DNA of 64,000 bases from positions 2,418,001 to 2,482,000 of the forward strand of contig NZ_JAGINX010000001.1 in assembly GCF_017876395.1 (NCBI RefSeq), in the 5' to 3' direction. The position numbers and the translations under genes were made by a program. Below, in pieces: positions 44,546 through 52,402 of this stretch. The notes beneath the pieces were generated by a model. That model saw only the letters and a program-made list of their open reading frames with translations. It had not been told where the DNA came from and ran no database searches. The DNA is from Nesterenkonia lacusekhoensis. GTDB taxonomy: Bacteria > Actinomycetota > Actinomycetes > Actinomycetales > Micrococcaceae. Every line of letters starts with the position of its first letter. Position 1 is the first letter of the stretch.

Positions 44546-45382
44546 GTGCGCCATTCTAACGGTTCTACCCGCTCCAGTCGTCCGCGGGGGAAGAGCGTCG
44601 CCACTCGCCTTCTCGGCGGCATCGGCGAAATCTTCATCACTCTGGGCGTCCTCGGGCTGCTCTTCGTGGCCTGGGAGCTCTGGTGGACCGGCCTGGGCGC
44701 TGACCGGGAGCGCCAAGAGGCGCAGGATGACTTCTACTCCGGCCTCGACCTCCAAGCCGCCCCTGAGGAGGGCGGAGCTGAGTCCGCCTCAGATTCCTCC
44801 CCCGACTTCGAGGTCTGCTACACCCTGGAGGACGGCACTGAGATCGGCTGCGCTCCGCAGATGGAGGCCGCTGCAGACGCCGGCGAGGTCATGGGGATGC
44901 TCTACGCGCCGCGACTGGGTGACGAGTGGGCTGCGCCCATCCGCCACGGCGTCGGGCCTGAACAGCTGGACACCGGCGGTGTGGGGCACTATCCGGACAC
45001 CCAGATGGTCGACGAGGTCGGGAACTTCGCGCTGGCCGGACACCGTCAGACCTATGGCGACATGCTCGGTGATCAGCATCTGCTCCAGGACGGTGACCCG
45101 CTCTATGTGGTCTCCGGGGACGGCATCTACAGCTATGAGATCTACGAATCCCATGTGGTGGATCCGCACCAGACCGAGATGATCGCCCCGGTGCCCAACG
45201 ACCTGGAGGCTGAGCCGGAGACCGGGCATCTGACGCTGACCACCTGTCATCCGATGTACTCCAACACGGAGCGGCTGATCACCCATGCGGAGGTCGTGGA
45301 CTTCCAGCCGTGGGGCGGAGACGTTCCTGAGGACATCTCGCATCACTTCGACGACGCCGACGCCCTGGCAGGAGCCCGCTGA
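44546..45382 (+). CDS. Class E sortase
   Basis: A 278-residue protein. One helix (about 28-48), then an extracellular sortase domain with AGHRQTYG (catalytic His), LTTCHP (catalytic Cys) and NTERLITHAEV (catalytic Arg). Class E sortases occur at this locus in many Actinobacteria and recognise LAxTG-type signals; no such substrate is seen in the window. GTG start, leaderless. Its stop overlaps the next small gene. Confidence 0.9.
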   Translation: MRHSNGSTRSSRPRGKSVATRLLGGIGEIFITLGVLGLLFVAWELWWTGLGADRERQEAQDDFYSGLDLQAAPEEGGAESASDSSPDFEVCYTLEDGTEIGCAPQMEAAADAGEVMGMLYAPRLGDEWAAPIRHGVGPEQLDTGGVGHYPDTQMVDEVGNFALAGHRQTYGDMLGDQHLLQDGDPLYVVSGDGIYSYEIYESHVVDPHQTEMIAPVPNDLEAEPETGHLTLTTCHPMYSNTERLITHAEVVDFQPWGGDVPEDISHHFDDADALAGAR

Positions 45383-45546
45383 TGTACGCCTGGTTCTTCA
45401 ACACCGTGCTGCCGGGGCCGCTGTGGTTCCGGATCATTCTGGCCCTGCTGCTGGTGGCCGGTATCGTGTTTCTGCTGATGGAGTTCGCCTTCCCGTGGCT
45501 GAGCCAGTTCAGCCCGTTCAACGACTCCACCCTCGAAGGGACCTGA
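45382..45546 (+). CDS. Small membrane protein, 54 residues
   Basis: It reads MYAWFFNTVLPGPLWFR then a hydrophobic helix (IILALLLVAGIVFLLMEFAF) and a polar end. The ATG overlaps the sortase stop (TGATG). Small proteins of this form, with a Leu/Pro-Gly-Pro start and a single helix, are kept between the sortase and glutamine amidotransferase genes in related Actinobacteria, so it is a real gene. Function unknown. Confidence 0.75.
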   Translation: MYAWFFNTVLPGPLWFRIILALLLVAGIVFLLMEFAFPWLSQFSPFNDSTLEGT

Positions 45547-45554
45547 GAGAGATC

Positions 45555-46187
45555 ATGACCGCACGCATCCTGGTGATCGACAACTACGACAGCTTCGTCT
45601 ACACGCTGGTCGGTTATCTGCGGGAGCTGGGCGCCGAGGCCACGGTCATCCGCAACGACGACCACACGGTCGAGGAAGCGGTGGAGCTGGCCCAGCAGCA
45701 CGACGGCGTCCTCATCTCCCCCGGCCCCGGCGCGCCTCATGAGGCCGGCGTCTCCGTGGCGCTGACCACGTGGTGCGCCGAGGCGAAGGAACCGATGCTG
45801 GGCGTCTGCCTGGGCCATCAGGGGCTCGGTGAGGCCTTCGGGGCCACCGTCACCCATGCCGAGCAGCTGATGCACGGCAAGACCTCCGAGGTGACCCACA
45901 CCGGTCACGAGTCCTTCGCCGGACTGCCGGAGACCTTCGTAGCCACCCGCTACCACTCCCTGACCGTGGACCCGGAGACGGTCCCGGAGGTCCTGGAGGT
46001 CACGGCGACGACCGCCGACGGCGTCATCATGGGCCTGGCCCACCGGACCGCGCCGCTGTGGGGCATGCAGTACCACCCGGAGTCGGTGCTGACCGAGGGC
46101 GGCTACCGGATGCTGGGCAACTGGCTGGAGTCGCTGGGCCAGAAGGGCGCCGCTGAGAAGGCCGCCGATCTGAACCCCATCCGCTGA
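45555..46187 (+). CDS. pabA: Aminodeoxychorismate/anthranilate synthase glutamine amidotransferase subunit
   Basis: A 210-residue class I amidotransferase. NYDSFVYTLVGYL, the nucleophile elbow GVCLGHQGLGEAFG (Cys), and MQYHPESVLTEGG (His, Glu) define TrpG/PabA. Which pathway it serves cannot be told; the synthase component is not in the window. GAGAGAG precedes the ATG at 45555, and the 54-residue gene ends 8 nt upstream. Confidence 0.88.
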   Translation: MTARILVIDNYDSFVYTLVGYLRELGAEATVIRNDDHTVEEAVELAQQHDGVLISPGPGAPHEAGVSVALTTWCAEAKEPMLGVCLGHQGLGEAFGATVTHAEQLMHGKTSEVTHTGHESFAGLPETFVATRYHSLTVDPETVPEVLEVTATTADGVIMGLAHRTAPLWGMQYHPESVLTEGGYRMLGNWLESLGQKGAAEKAADLNPIR

Positions 46188-46219
46188 GGCCTGACCCTGC
46201 AGGACATGCCCGCAGCGGT

Positions 46220-47014
46220 CTACCGCGGCCGCTTGGCCGCCGTCGTGCGCGCCTGCTCCGTGAGGGTGTCGTCGATCCGCTCCGCCACGGCCTCCGGCGA
46301 GAGATCCTCACCGAAGCGACGCTGCAGGGCGGTGCTGATCAGGAAGTCGGCCACGGCCGGGTTCTTCGGCAGCATCGAGCCGTGGAGGTAGCTGCCCACC
46401 ACGTTCTTATACCGGGCACCCTCGTGGTCGTCCTGCTCGTTGTTGCCCTCACCCTTGGTGACGGTGCCCAGCGGGCGCACACCGGAGCCCAGGTAGGTCT
46501 GGCCGGAGTGGTTCTCGTAGCCGATGATCTCCCCGAACTCCTCTGAGCGCGCCACCACATTGCCGATCAGTCGGTTATCGGTGCCGCGGGTGGTGACATC
46601 CAGAGCGCCGATGCCCTCGATCCGCTGTCCCTCGCGGGTCTCGAAGGAGTGGCCGAAGAGCTGATACAGCCCACAGATCATCAGCATGGGGACCCCGTCC
46701 TCCACCATGGAGCGCAGCCGCTCCCCCTGCTGCAGCAGATCGGCGTGGATCTTGTCCTGGCCGCTGTCCTGCCCGCCGCCACCGATGATGATGTCCACCT
46801 GCTCGGGGAACTCATCGCCGGGGTCATAGGTGTGCATGACCGGCTCATAGCCCAGCCACTCCAGTCGACGCTGGACCACCAGCGCGTTGCCGTAGTCGCC
46901 GTAGATGTTCATATCGCGCGGGTAGAGCTGCAGGACGTGGACCTGTCGGTCTTCTCGTCCCCCGCCATGTCCGCCGGCGCCGGGCGTCTGCTCAGCTGAG
47001 TTCTGGGCGCTCAT
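46220..47014 (-). CDS. gatD: Lipid II glutamine amidotransferase GatD
   Basis: A 264-residue subunit that delivers ammonia from glutamine to MurT to amidate D-Glu in lipid II. QLYPRDMNIYGDYGN, IIGGGGQDSGQDK, MICGLYQLFGHSF (catalytic Cys) and SYLHGSMLPKNP (His) are the family marks. A Gly-rich N-terminal extension of about 22 residues is not typical. It overlaps murT by 4 nt. Confidence 0.93.
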   Translation of the reverse strand: MSAQNSAEQTPGAGGHGGGREDRQVHVLQLYPRDMNIYGDYGNALVVQRRLEWLGYEPVMHTYDPGDEFPEQVDIIIGGGGQDSGQDKIHADLLQQGERLRSMVEDGVPMLMICGLYQLFGHSFETREGQRIEGIGALDVTTRGTDNRLIGNVVARSEEFGEIIGYENHSGQTYLGSGVRPLGTVTKGEGNNEQDDHEGARYKNVVGSYLHGSMLPKNPAVADFLISTALQRRFGEDLSPEAVAERIDDTLTEQARTTAAKRPR

Positions 47015-48279
47015 GCGAAGGCCTCCACTTCGGTGTATTCGCTCAGGTGCTTCCGCAGGGCGAGCATGGCGGTGTACGTGCAGAAGACGCGTTTGGGCTT
47101 CTCAGGCTCCGCCGCGATGAACTCGTCCAGCGCCTTCTTCAGGTCCGGCTCCACGGCGTCGAAGGGGACGGCGTCGTACTTCAGCCGCAGCGCCATGTCA
47201 TAGGCACGCACGCCGGTCACCCTCGTCACCCCCTGCGCCCGCAGGCTCTCGAAGGAGACGTCCCACAGCCAGGACATGTCGCGGCCGTCGGCGTAGTTGT
47301 CATTGATGGCGATCATCGTGGAGACCCCCTCAGCGCTGAAGGAGCTCAGGCCCAGGCGGAAGCCGCTGGGGTTCTTCACCAGCACCAGGTCCAGAGGTTG
47401 GCCGTTGACCTGCAGGCTCTCCCCGCGCCCGAAGGCCGGCGAGACCCGGCTGAGCGCGTCGATCAGCGCCTCCTGGTCCACGCTCTCCCCCAGCGCCTGG
47501 CGCACCACAGCCAGCGCAGCCGCCGAGTTGAAGGTGTTGTAGGCGCCGTTGACGGTCAGCTGAGTGCTGACCTGTTCGCCACCGATGCGGTAGGTGCCCC
47601 CGTCGTCGGTGAGCTCCTCCAGCACGACGCCGGCCTCCGGCAGATCTGCGGCCTGGTTCGCCCCACTCTGGTGGAGATCATCGTCGCTGGGGAAGTGGCT
47701 GCGCAGCTGCTGGCTCAGCCCGAAGAAGCTGACCTCCTGGTCCTCCAGGGAATCAGCGATGGCTCGCACCCGGGCGTCCTCACGGTTCAGAGTCACGCCG
47801 TCGGTGGTGTGCTGAGCGATCGTGCGCAGCAGGCCCGCAGTGGTGTCGATCTCGCCGAAGCGGTCCAACTGATCACGCATGACGTTGAGCAGCAGCGAGT
47901 AGTTGGGCCGGACGGCCTTCACAAAGTGCACTGCGTGAGCCTCATCCAGCTCAAGGACCGCGATGTCGGCGTCGAGCTTGCCGCTCAGAGACACCTCGCC
48001 CAGGATGGAGGCGACCACCCCGCGGGTGAAGTTGCTGCCCGAACGGTTGGTGAAGACCTTCAGCCCCTGACCCTCCAGGAGCTCCACCACCATCTTGGTG
48101 GTGGTGGTCTTGCCGTTGGTTCCGCTGACCACGATGACCCCGCGCGGCAGCCGCCTGAGGGTGCGCGCCAGGAAGTTCTTGTCGAGCTTCTCCACCACCA
48201 GGCCCGGGAAGGCCGAGCCTCCCCCGCCGCGGATCCTGCTGATTCCGCGCGCGGCCTTGCCGATCAGTACCGAAAGCAT
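47011..48279 (-). CDS. murT: Lipid II isoglutaminyl synthase subunit MurT, without the Cys4 ribbon
   Basis: A 422-residue Mur-ligase-type ATPase. SGTNGKTTTTK is the P-loop, NRSGSNFTRG and LELDEAHA follow, and MSWLWDVSFE holds the catalytic Asp of the C-terminal domain. The family usually has a Cys4 zinc ribbon in the middle domain; here that position (LSQQLRSHFPSDDDLHQSG) has no cysteine, and the whole protein has only one, near the C-terminus. It forms one transcript with gatD. Confidence 0.92.
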   Translation of the reverse strand: MLSVLIGKAARGISRIRGGGGSAFPGLVVEKLDKNFLARTLRRLPRGVIVVSGTNGKTTTTKMVVELLEGQGLKVFTNRSGSNFTRGVVASILGEVSLSGKLDADIAVLELDEAHAVHFVKAVRPNYSLLLNVMRDQLDRFGEIDTTAGLLRTIAQHTTDGVTLNREDARVRAIADSLEDQEVSFFGLSQQLRSHFPSDDDLHQSGANQAADLPEAGVVLEELTDDGGTYRIGGEQVSTQLTVNGAYNTFNSAAALAVVRQALGESVDQEALIDALSRVSPAFGRGESLQVNGQPLDLVLVKNPSGFRLGLSSFSAEGVSTMIAINDNYADGRDMSWLWDVSFESLRAQGVTRVTGVRAYDMALRLKYDAVPFDAVEPDLKKALDEFIAAEPEKPKRVFCTYTAMLALRKHLSEYTEVEAFA

Positions 48280-48313
48280 GGGTTCAACGGTATCGCAGGC
48301 TTCTGAGGGCAGA

Positions 48314-48346
48314 AGAAAAGGACCCGCAGGGTGCGGGTCCTTTTCT
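48314..48346. terminator. Terminator between the hypothetical gene and murT
   Basis: A perfect 15-bp stem (AGAAAAGGACCCGCA) with a 3-nt loop; the minus strand continues with TTTTCTTCT, so it ends transcription of the gene at 48370. Confidence 0.85.
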
Positions 48347-48369
48347 CCTGACGCGGGAGCGACGACGTC

Positions 48370-49179
48370 TCAGGTAGCCGGCTTGGGCTCCGGGACGTTC
48401 TTGCTCTTGGCTTCCTCCGCCGGCTGGGCGTTGACGTTCGCAGTGCCGTTCTTGGGCTCTGCGGCCGGCGTCTCAGCGGGCTTGGCCGCCGTGGACTTCG
48501 CCGGAGTCGGTGCGGAGACCGGCTCGGGCTTCTTCCACGGGTCCTCCACCGGCTGAGAGGCGCGCCACGCGGCGACACCGGCCGTCACACCAGCAGCGAC
48601 CAGACCGAAGATCAGCAGGCCCTTCTTGCGGGACTTGGACTTCTGCTGCTTCTTCAGAGCCTTGGAAGCGTCCTTGGCGTACTGCTCGGACTGCTTGCGC
48701 AGCTTCTTGACGATCTTCTTATCGCCGGTGGCCTTGATCAGAGCCTTCTCCACACGGGGATCGACCTCAGCCTTGTGGATCAGCTTGGCCGTCCTGTCCG
48801 CGTAGCCGCCGAGCTTGGCGCTGGCGGCGGGCACGACCTCGTTCTTCACCCGCGTCTGAGTGTGCTCATACTTCTTGCGGGCCTTCTCCACCTCAGCTTT
48901 GGCGCCCTTGGGCAGCTTGTCGTACTGAGCCGCCACGCCGTCACCTGCCAGGGAGGAGAGCTGCTTGATCTTCTCGCCAGCCACAGATGCACCGTCACTC
49001 ACCGCGCCGAAGGCACGGGAAGAGGCATCTTGAACCTTCGGAGCGTTCGTGCGGTAGGCGCCTTCCGCCCAGTCGGCGGCCGCGCCCAGCTTGGGGGCAG
49101 TCCAGTCGCGGGCGGTGTCGACGCCGGCAAGCACTTTGTGCTCCCAACTGTGGCTCGGTTTCTTCTTCTTACCGAACAT
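48370..49179 (-). CDS. Conserved actinobacterial protein with one transmembrane helix
   Basis: A 269-residue protein: a basic start MFGKKKK, a long Ala/Lys-rich probably helical region (20-180), a basic patch KKQQKSKSRKKG, one helix (about 187-206, LLIFGLVAAGVTAGVAAWRA), then VEDPWKKPEP and a Pro/Ala/Lys-rich tail. The membrane segment with DPWKKP is a recurring actinobacterial pattern, but no function is known. ATG at 49179; single gene with its own terminator. Confidence 0.7.
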   Translation of the reverse strand: MFGKKKKPSHSWEHKVLAGVDTARDWTAPKLGAAADWAEGAYRTNAPKVQDASSRAFGAVSDGASVAGEKIKQLSSLAGDGVAAQYDKLPKGAKAEVEKARKKYEHTQTRVKNEVVPAASAKLGGYADRTAKLIHKAEVDPRVEKALIKATGDKKIVKKLRKQSEQYAKDASKALKKQQKSKSRKKGLLIFGLVAAGVTAGVAAWRASQPVEDPWKKPEPVSAPTPAKSTAAKPAETPAAEPKNGTANVNAQPAEEAKSKNVPEPKPAT

Positions 49180-49310
49180 GCGTGTCCTCCGAATCAGGAT
49201 CGTTTGCTCTCCTTAGCCTACGTCTTATGCCCCCTCACCTGCTATGGCACGCCGAGCTGTATTGCATCGGAGCTCTCCACCAGCGGCGTCGGGGGTTCTG
49301 GTGAGGCTGT

Positions 49311-49412
49311 TCCCGCCCGACGTCGGATCCCGCCCGGCGTCGGATCCCGCCCGGCGTCGGATCCCGCCCGGCGTCGGATCCCGCCCGGCGTCGCATCGTG
49401 CCCGGCGTCGGA
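49311..49412. repeat. 17-bp tandem repeat, six units
   Basis: Six head-to-tail copies of TCCCGCCCGGCGTCGGA, the first and the last two slightly changed. It ends a few bases before the ribosome-binding region of ppiA, inside the 259-nt gap between the hypothetical gene and ppiA, so it replaces or displaces part of the ppiA promoter. There are no spacers, so it is not CRISPR. Confidence 0.92.
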
Positions 49413-49438
49413 GGAGGTCTCGTGGAAGAATGGCAGCT

Positions 49439-49972
49439 ATGACTGCTATCGCAACGCATCAGGCAACGATCAAGACCAACCAGGGCGACATCGTCGTCGA
49501 GCTCTACGGCAACCACGCTCCCAAGACTGTGGAGAACTTCGTGGGCCTGGCCACCGGCTCCATCACCTGGAAGCACCCGGAGACCGGCGAGGAGAAGGTG
49601 AACACTCCCCTCTACGACGGCACGGTCTTCCACCGCATCATCAAGGACTTCATGATCCAGGGCGGCGACCCGCTCGGCCTGGGCGTGGGCGGCCCCGGCT
49701 ACCAGTTCGGCGACGAGATCCACCCCGAGCTGGACTTCACCGAGCCGCATAAGCTCGCGATGGCCAACGCCGGCCCGGGCACCAACGGTTCCCAGTTCTT
49801 CATCACCTCGGTGCCCACCACCTGGCTGCAGGGCAAGCACACCATCTTCGGTGCGGTGAAGGACGAGGAGTCCAAGAAGGTCGTGGACGCGCTGAACTCG
49901 GTCAAGACCGACATGCGCGACCGTCCCGCAGAGGACGTGGTCATCTCGACCATCGAGATCACCGAGCTGTGA
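49439..49972 (+). CDS. ppiA: Cytoplasmic peptidyl-prolyl cis-trans isomerase (cyclophilin)
   Basis: A 177-residue cyclophilin: HAPKTVENFVGLA, FHRIIKDFMIQGGDP, NAGPGTNGSQFFIT and HTIFGAV give the active-site Arg, Gln and Phe. No signal peptide. The ATG at 49439 has GGAAGA 9 nt upstream; ATG 49430 is in frame. Catalyses proline isomerisation in folding. Ten nt separate it from the rhomboid gene. Confidence 0.92.
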   Translation: MTAIATHQATIKTNQGDIVVELYGNHAPKTVENFVGLATGSITWKHPETGEEKVNTPLYDGTVFHRIIKDFMIQGGDPLGLGVGGPGYQFGDEIHPELDFTEPHKLAMANAGPGTNGSQFFITSVPTTWLQGKHTIFGAVKDEESKKVVDALNSVKTDMRDRPAEDVVISTIEITEL

Positions 49973-49982
49973 CACTCCCTCT

Positions 49983-50852
49983 GTGAACACCTGCGCGAAC
50001 CACCCGGACAGGCCGGCCCACATCCAGTGCCAACGCTGTGATCGGCCGGTCTGTCCGCAGTGTCAGCAGCAGGCCGCAGTGGGCTTCCACTGCCCCCAAT
50101 GCGTCCAGGAGGCCCGACGACGCCGGCCCGCCTCCCGCACGCAGTTCGGCGCACCGGTCCGCGCCGACCAGCGGCCGCTGGTCACCTGGACCGTGATCGG
50201 ACTCTGCGTGGTGCTCTATGCGCTGCAGATCCTCCCCCAGTACCTGGGCGCCGCCGGTGCACGGCTGCCCGATCTCACGCAATACTTCTCCTACGCACCA
50301 CTGCACACCTCTGAGCACCCGCTCTACCCCGTGGAGCTCTGGCGCATGCTCACCTCAGCGCTGGTGCATTCACCGTCGAACGCCGCACACCTGCTCTTCA
50401 ACATGGTGGCGCTGTGGTTCATCGGACGTGTGCTGGAGCCGGCGATCGGTCGGTGGCGCTACATCGCCCTGCTGGTGCTCTCTGCCTTGGGCGGCTCTGT
50501 GGCGGTCATGTATCTCAGCGACCCGACGGTCCCCACGCTGGGCGCCTCCGGAGCGGTGTTCGGGCTCTTCGGCGCCCTGTTCGTCCTGCTGCGTGCCTCC
50601 GGCAGCCAGAGCGGCGGCGTGATCGTCCTGGTGGGCATCAACATGCTGATCAGCTTCACCGTGCCGAACATCTCCTGGCAGGGCCACCTCGGCGGGCTCG
50701 TGGTCGGCCTGCTGTGCGCACTGGTCATCGCGAAGGTCCCCCGCGGGAAGAACCGCTCTCTGCTGCAGGGCCTCGGCCTGGGCGCCGTCTTCCTGGCCCT
50801 GGTCGCGCTGATCGCAGTGGGCATCCCCCTGGTGGACATCTACGGCTCCTGA
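49983..50852 (+). CDS. Rhomboid intramembrane serine protease with N-terminal zinc-finger-like region
   Basis: A 289-residue protein. The first 45 residues hold four CxxC-type pairs (CANH, CQRC, CPQC, CPQC), a B-box-like zinc finger. The rhomboid core has six helices, with the catalytic Ser in GASGAVFGLFG and His in QGHLGGLVVG. GTG start. This fused form recurs next to ppiA in actinobacteria; its substrates are unknown. Confidence 0.9.
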   Translation: MNTCANHPDRPAHIQCQRCDRPVCPQCQQQAAVGFHCPQCVQEARRRRPASRTQFGAPVRADQRPLVTWTVIGLCVVLYALQILPQYLGAAGARLPDLTQYFSYAPLHTSEHPLYPVELWRMLTSALVHSPSNAAHLLFNMVALWFIGRVLEPAIGRWRYIALLVLSALGGSVAVMYLSDPTVPTLGASGAVFGLFGALFVLLRASGSQSGGVIVLVGINMLISFTVPNISWQGHLGGLVVGLLCALVIAKVPRGKNRSLLQGLGLGAVFLALVALIAVGIPLVDIYGS

Positions 50853-50973
50853 ACGGGTCTGGGCGATGGGCCGATCTGAACTATGAAGACTGAGCGCTGA
50901 AGACTGAGCGCTGAGTGCCTCTCCCCCGCCATCCTGAGTCTCTGACGCCGCAGCCTTGGGCCTCTGTCACCGC

Positions 50974-51042
50974 AGCCTTGATCAGATACGCGCGGTATTC
51001 CGCTGAAATCCAGGCCGATAGCGCGCGCATCTGATCAAGCCT
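50974..51042. repeat. 69-bp hairpin element
   Basis: Arms 50974-50998 and 51018-51042 pair over 25 bp with three mismatches; core CTTGATCAGAT is shared. Not followed by a T-run. Confidence 0.7.
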
Positions 51043-51321
51043 TCGCTCCTGCACCACGGGCAACAGACCTCGCCGTGGAGGCTTCAGCAGACTCCGGTGC
51101 CTGGCGAGCCCATAGCCGCCTTCCAGGCGACGGTATCTGCGGACGCCCGTCCGCACTCTTCCACGTCGCCGCCGGACGACCAGCCCTCCCATCTGCTGTG
51201 CAGTCTCCTCCTCTGACCCCTCTCGGCCACAGGGCCGGGCCGCGGCGACGGTGATCGCCCTGGCTCAGCGCTGGGGGCAAGTCATTGGTCCGCAGGAGCC
51301 CCGTACCGTTTTCCCCAGGGT

Positions 51322-51447
51322 TTATCCACAGTGTGGATAAACAACACATGTGTGTTTCCCAAGGTCAGAGCGATTTCCACAGGTAACTGTGGACTTAAGG
51401 GGGTTCTGGGGATAACAAGGTGTGTAGAACTGTGGAGCTTATTCACA
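51322..51447. other. Cluster of DnaA boxes away from dnaA
   Basis: Exact TTATNCACA boxes: TTATCCACA at 51322-51330 (+), its inverse at 51332-51340 (-), and TTATTCACA at 51439-51447 (+). Degenerate boxes (TTTCCACA near 51374, TGTGGACTT at 51388, TGTGGAG at 51431) lie between. The first two form a back-to-back palindrome. The A/T-richer patch ACACATGTGTG follows. It is about 10 kb from oriC and could be a second origin part, a DnaA reservoir, or a regulatory site. Confidence 0.6.
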
Positions 51448-51672
51448 GGGGGTCGCCGCGGGTCTACGAGCGTAGATCTGCCGTCTTCTCAGTTGGTGTC
51501 ACAGGGCAAGGCTCGTGCCCGCCGTGCGGCGGGGCGTCATGCGGCGCTGTGCGCGGCTAAGCAGCGGGACTGTGCCGTGCGGGGCGGTGCCCCGCCGGGA
51601 CAGGCCGCCGAGGGCGCCGTCGGGACGCCCGGCGTCGGACTGCGGTATGCAGGACTGCGGCCGGTCCCGCTG

Positions 51673-51745
51673 CGTTGTTTGGGCGAAGAGTTGCCGTCTC
51701 AGGCCCCAGAAGCCGCTGAGACGGCAACTCTTCGCCCAAACAACG
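51673..51745. repeat. Perfect 29-bp inverted repeat with 15-nt loop
   Basis: Arms 51673-51701 (CGTTGTTTGGGCGAAGAGTT..) and 51717-51745 are exact reverse complements. The architecture is like the 28-bp element at 5783 but the sequence is unrelated. No T-run follows, and no gene ends near it. Confidence 0.88.
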
Positions 51746-51957
51746 GGGGTTGGGGAGCGCTAGAGGGGCAGCGGGGAGGAGGGGCTGTGAGCGGCTCTCA
51801 GGCTCCGCACACGTACCTCCTGCGGCGTAACAGCCCACACCTTCATCGAGGTCCCCTCTTCAGGCATATCCCGACGCTCAGGAGGCGCTCTCAGGAAGCT
51901 GATATCCCTGAAACGCGGACGCCGATGCAGGGAGGGGAAGAGAAAGGCGCCAGATAC

Positions 51958-51996
51958 AAAGAAGGACCTGCTCCACGGGGGAGCAGGTCCTTCTTT
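51958..51996 (-). terminator. Terminator of tRNA-Ala
   Basis: A 17-bp perfect stem (AAAGAAGGACCTGCTCC) with a 5-nt loop; it begins 9 nt after the tRNA 3' end. Confidence 0.85.
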
Positions 51997-52004
51997 CTTC
52001 TCTG

Positions 52005-52077
52005 TGGAGCCTAGGAGACTCGAACTCCTGACATCCTGCTTGCAAAGCAGGCGCTCTACCAACTGAGCTAAGGCCCC
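52005..52077 (-). tRNA. tRNA-Ala (anticodon TGC)
   Basis: A 73-nt cloverleaf on the minus strand: GGGGCCT pairs with AGGCTCC, including the G3:U70 alanine identity pair. D arm AGCTCAGTTGGTAGAGC, anticodon loop TTTGCAA, T arm GGAGTTCGAGTCTCC. No encoded CCA. Confidence 0.96.
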
Positions 52078-52091
52078 GTGAGGTATTCATT

Positions 52092-52205
52092 CTAGACCGT
52101 GTCAGTCGCCTGAGACCAAATTCCTCGGGTCTCTTCCGCCTTCCGCCATTCGCGGTAGGCCAGAATTCCGGCGACTGTCAGAGCAGCCATGGCGAGACGC
52201 TTCAT
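52092..52205 (-). CDS. DLW-39 family small protein, 37 residues
   Basis: Reads MKRLAMAALTVAGILAYREW then a charged part ending GIWSQATDTV. Length, the hydrophobic start followed by YR and the W-x-x-A-T-D end match the actinobacterial DLW-39 family, usually found between tRNA-Ile and tRNA-Ala downstream of gyrA, as here. The name motif DLW is changed to GIW. GGGAGAAG precedes the ATG. Function unknown. Confidence 0.8.
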   Translation of the reverse strand: MKRLAMAALTVAGILAYREWRKAEETRGIWSQATDTV

Positions 52206-52236
52206 GCTTCTCCCTCCACAGGCTGCCTGTCGGTCG

Positions 52237-52310
52237 TGGGCGTACGAGGACTTGAACCTCGGACCTCATCGTTATCAGCGATGCGCTCTAACCGCCTGAG
52301 CTATACGCCC
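52237..52310 (-). tRNA. tRNA-Ile (anticodon GAT)
   Basis: A 74-nt cloverleaf on the minus strand: GGGCGTA pairs with TACGCCC, A73, anticodon stem CATCG/CGATG with loop CTGATAA, T arm GAGGTTCAAGTCCTC. No encoded CCA. Confidence 0.96.
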
Positions 52311-52402
52311 TCATACCTCTTCAAGGAGTGCCGCGCCTCAGCGCGACCCCTAAACATTACACCGACTGTTCACCCATCAGCAAATCGAGCTCTCAGAACA
52401 GC

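Larger units (their letters stand above)
50853..52004. other. 1.15-kb gene-poor region between the rhomboid gene and tRNA-Ala
   Basis: It contains, in order, a 14-bp direct repeat (50884), a hairpin (50974), a DnaA-box cluster (51322-51447), a 29-bp perfect inverted repeat (51673) and the tRNA-Ala terminator (51958). The open frames (such as 51331-52014) have no ribosome-binding site, a low-complexity translation and no recognisable family, so I call no gene here. Confidence 0.7.

Noticed and set aside
47047-48306. Open frame of 419 codons opposite murT
   Set aside because: Antisense to a clear murT gene, low-complexity, no ribosome-binding site. The same applies to long shadows opposite thiF/MoeB, gyrA, gyrB and the Mrp genes.
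49311-49412. CRISPR array
   Set aside because: The 17-bp units are head to tail with no spacers and no cas gene is in the window.
50881-51192. 103-codon minus-strand frame after the rhomboid gene
   Set aside because: It runs through a hairpin and a 14-bp direct repeat, and the Arg-rich translation resembles no family.
51331-52014. 227-codon open frame in the gap before tRNA-Ala
   Set aside because: It runs through the DnaA boxes, the 29-bp inverted repeat and a terminator, and has no start signal or family similarity.
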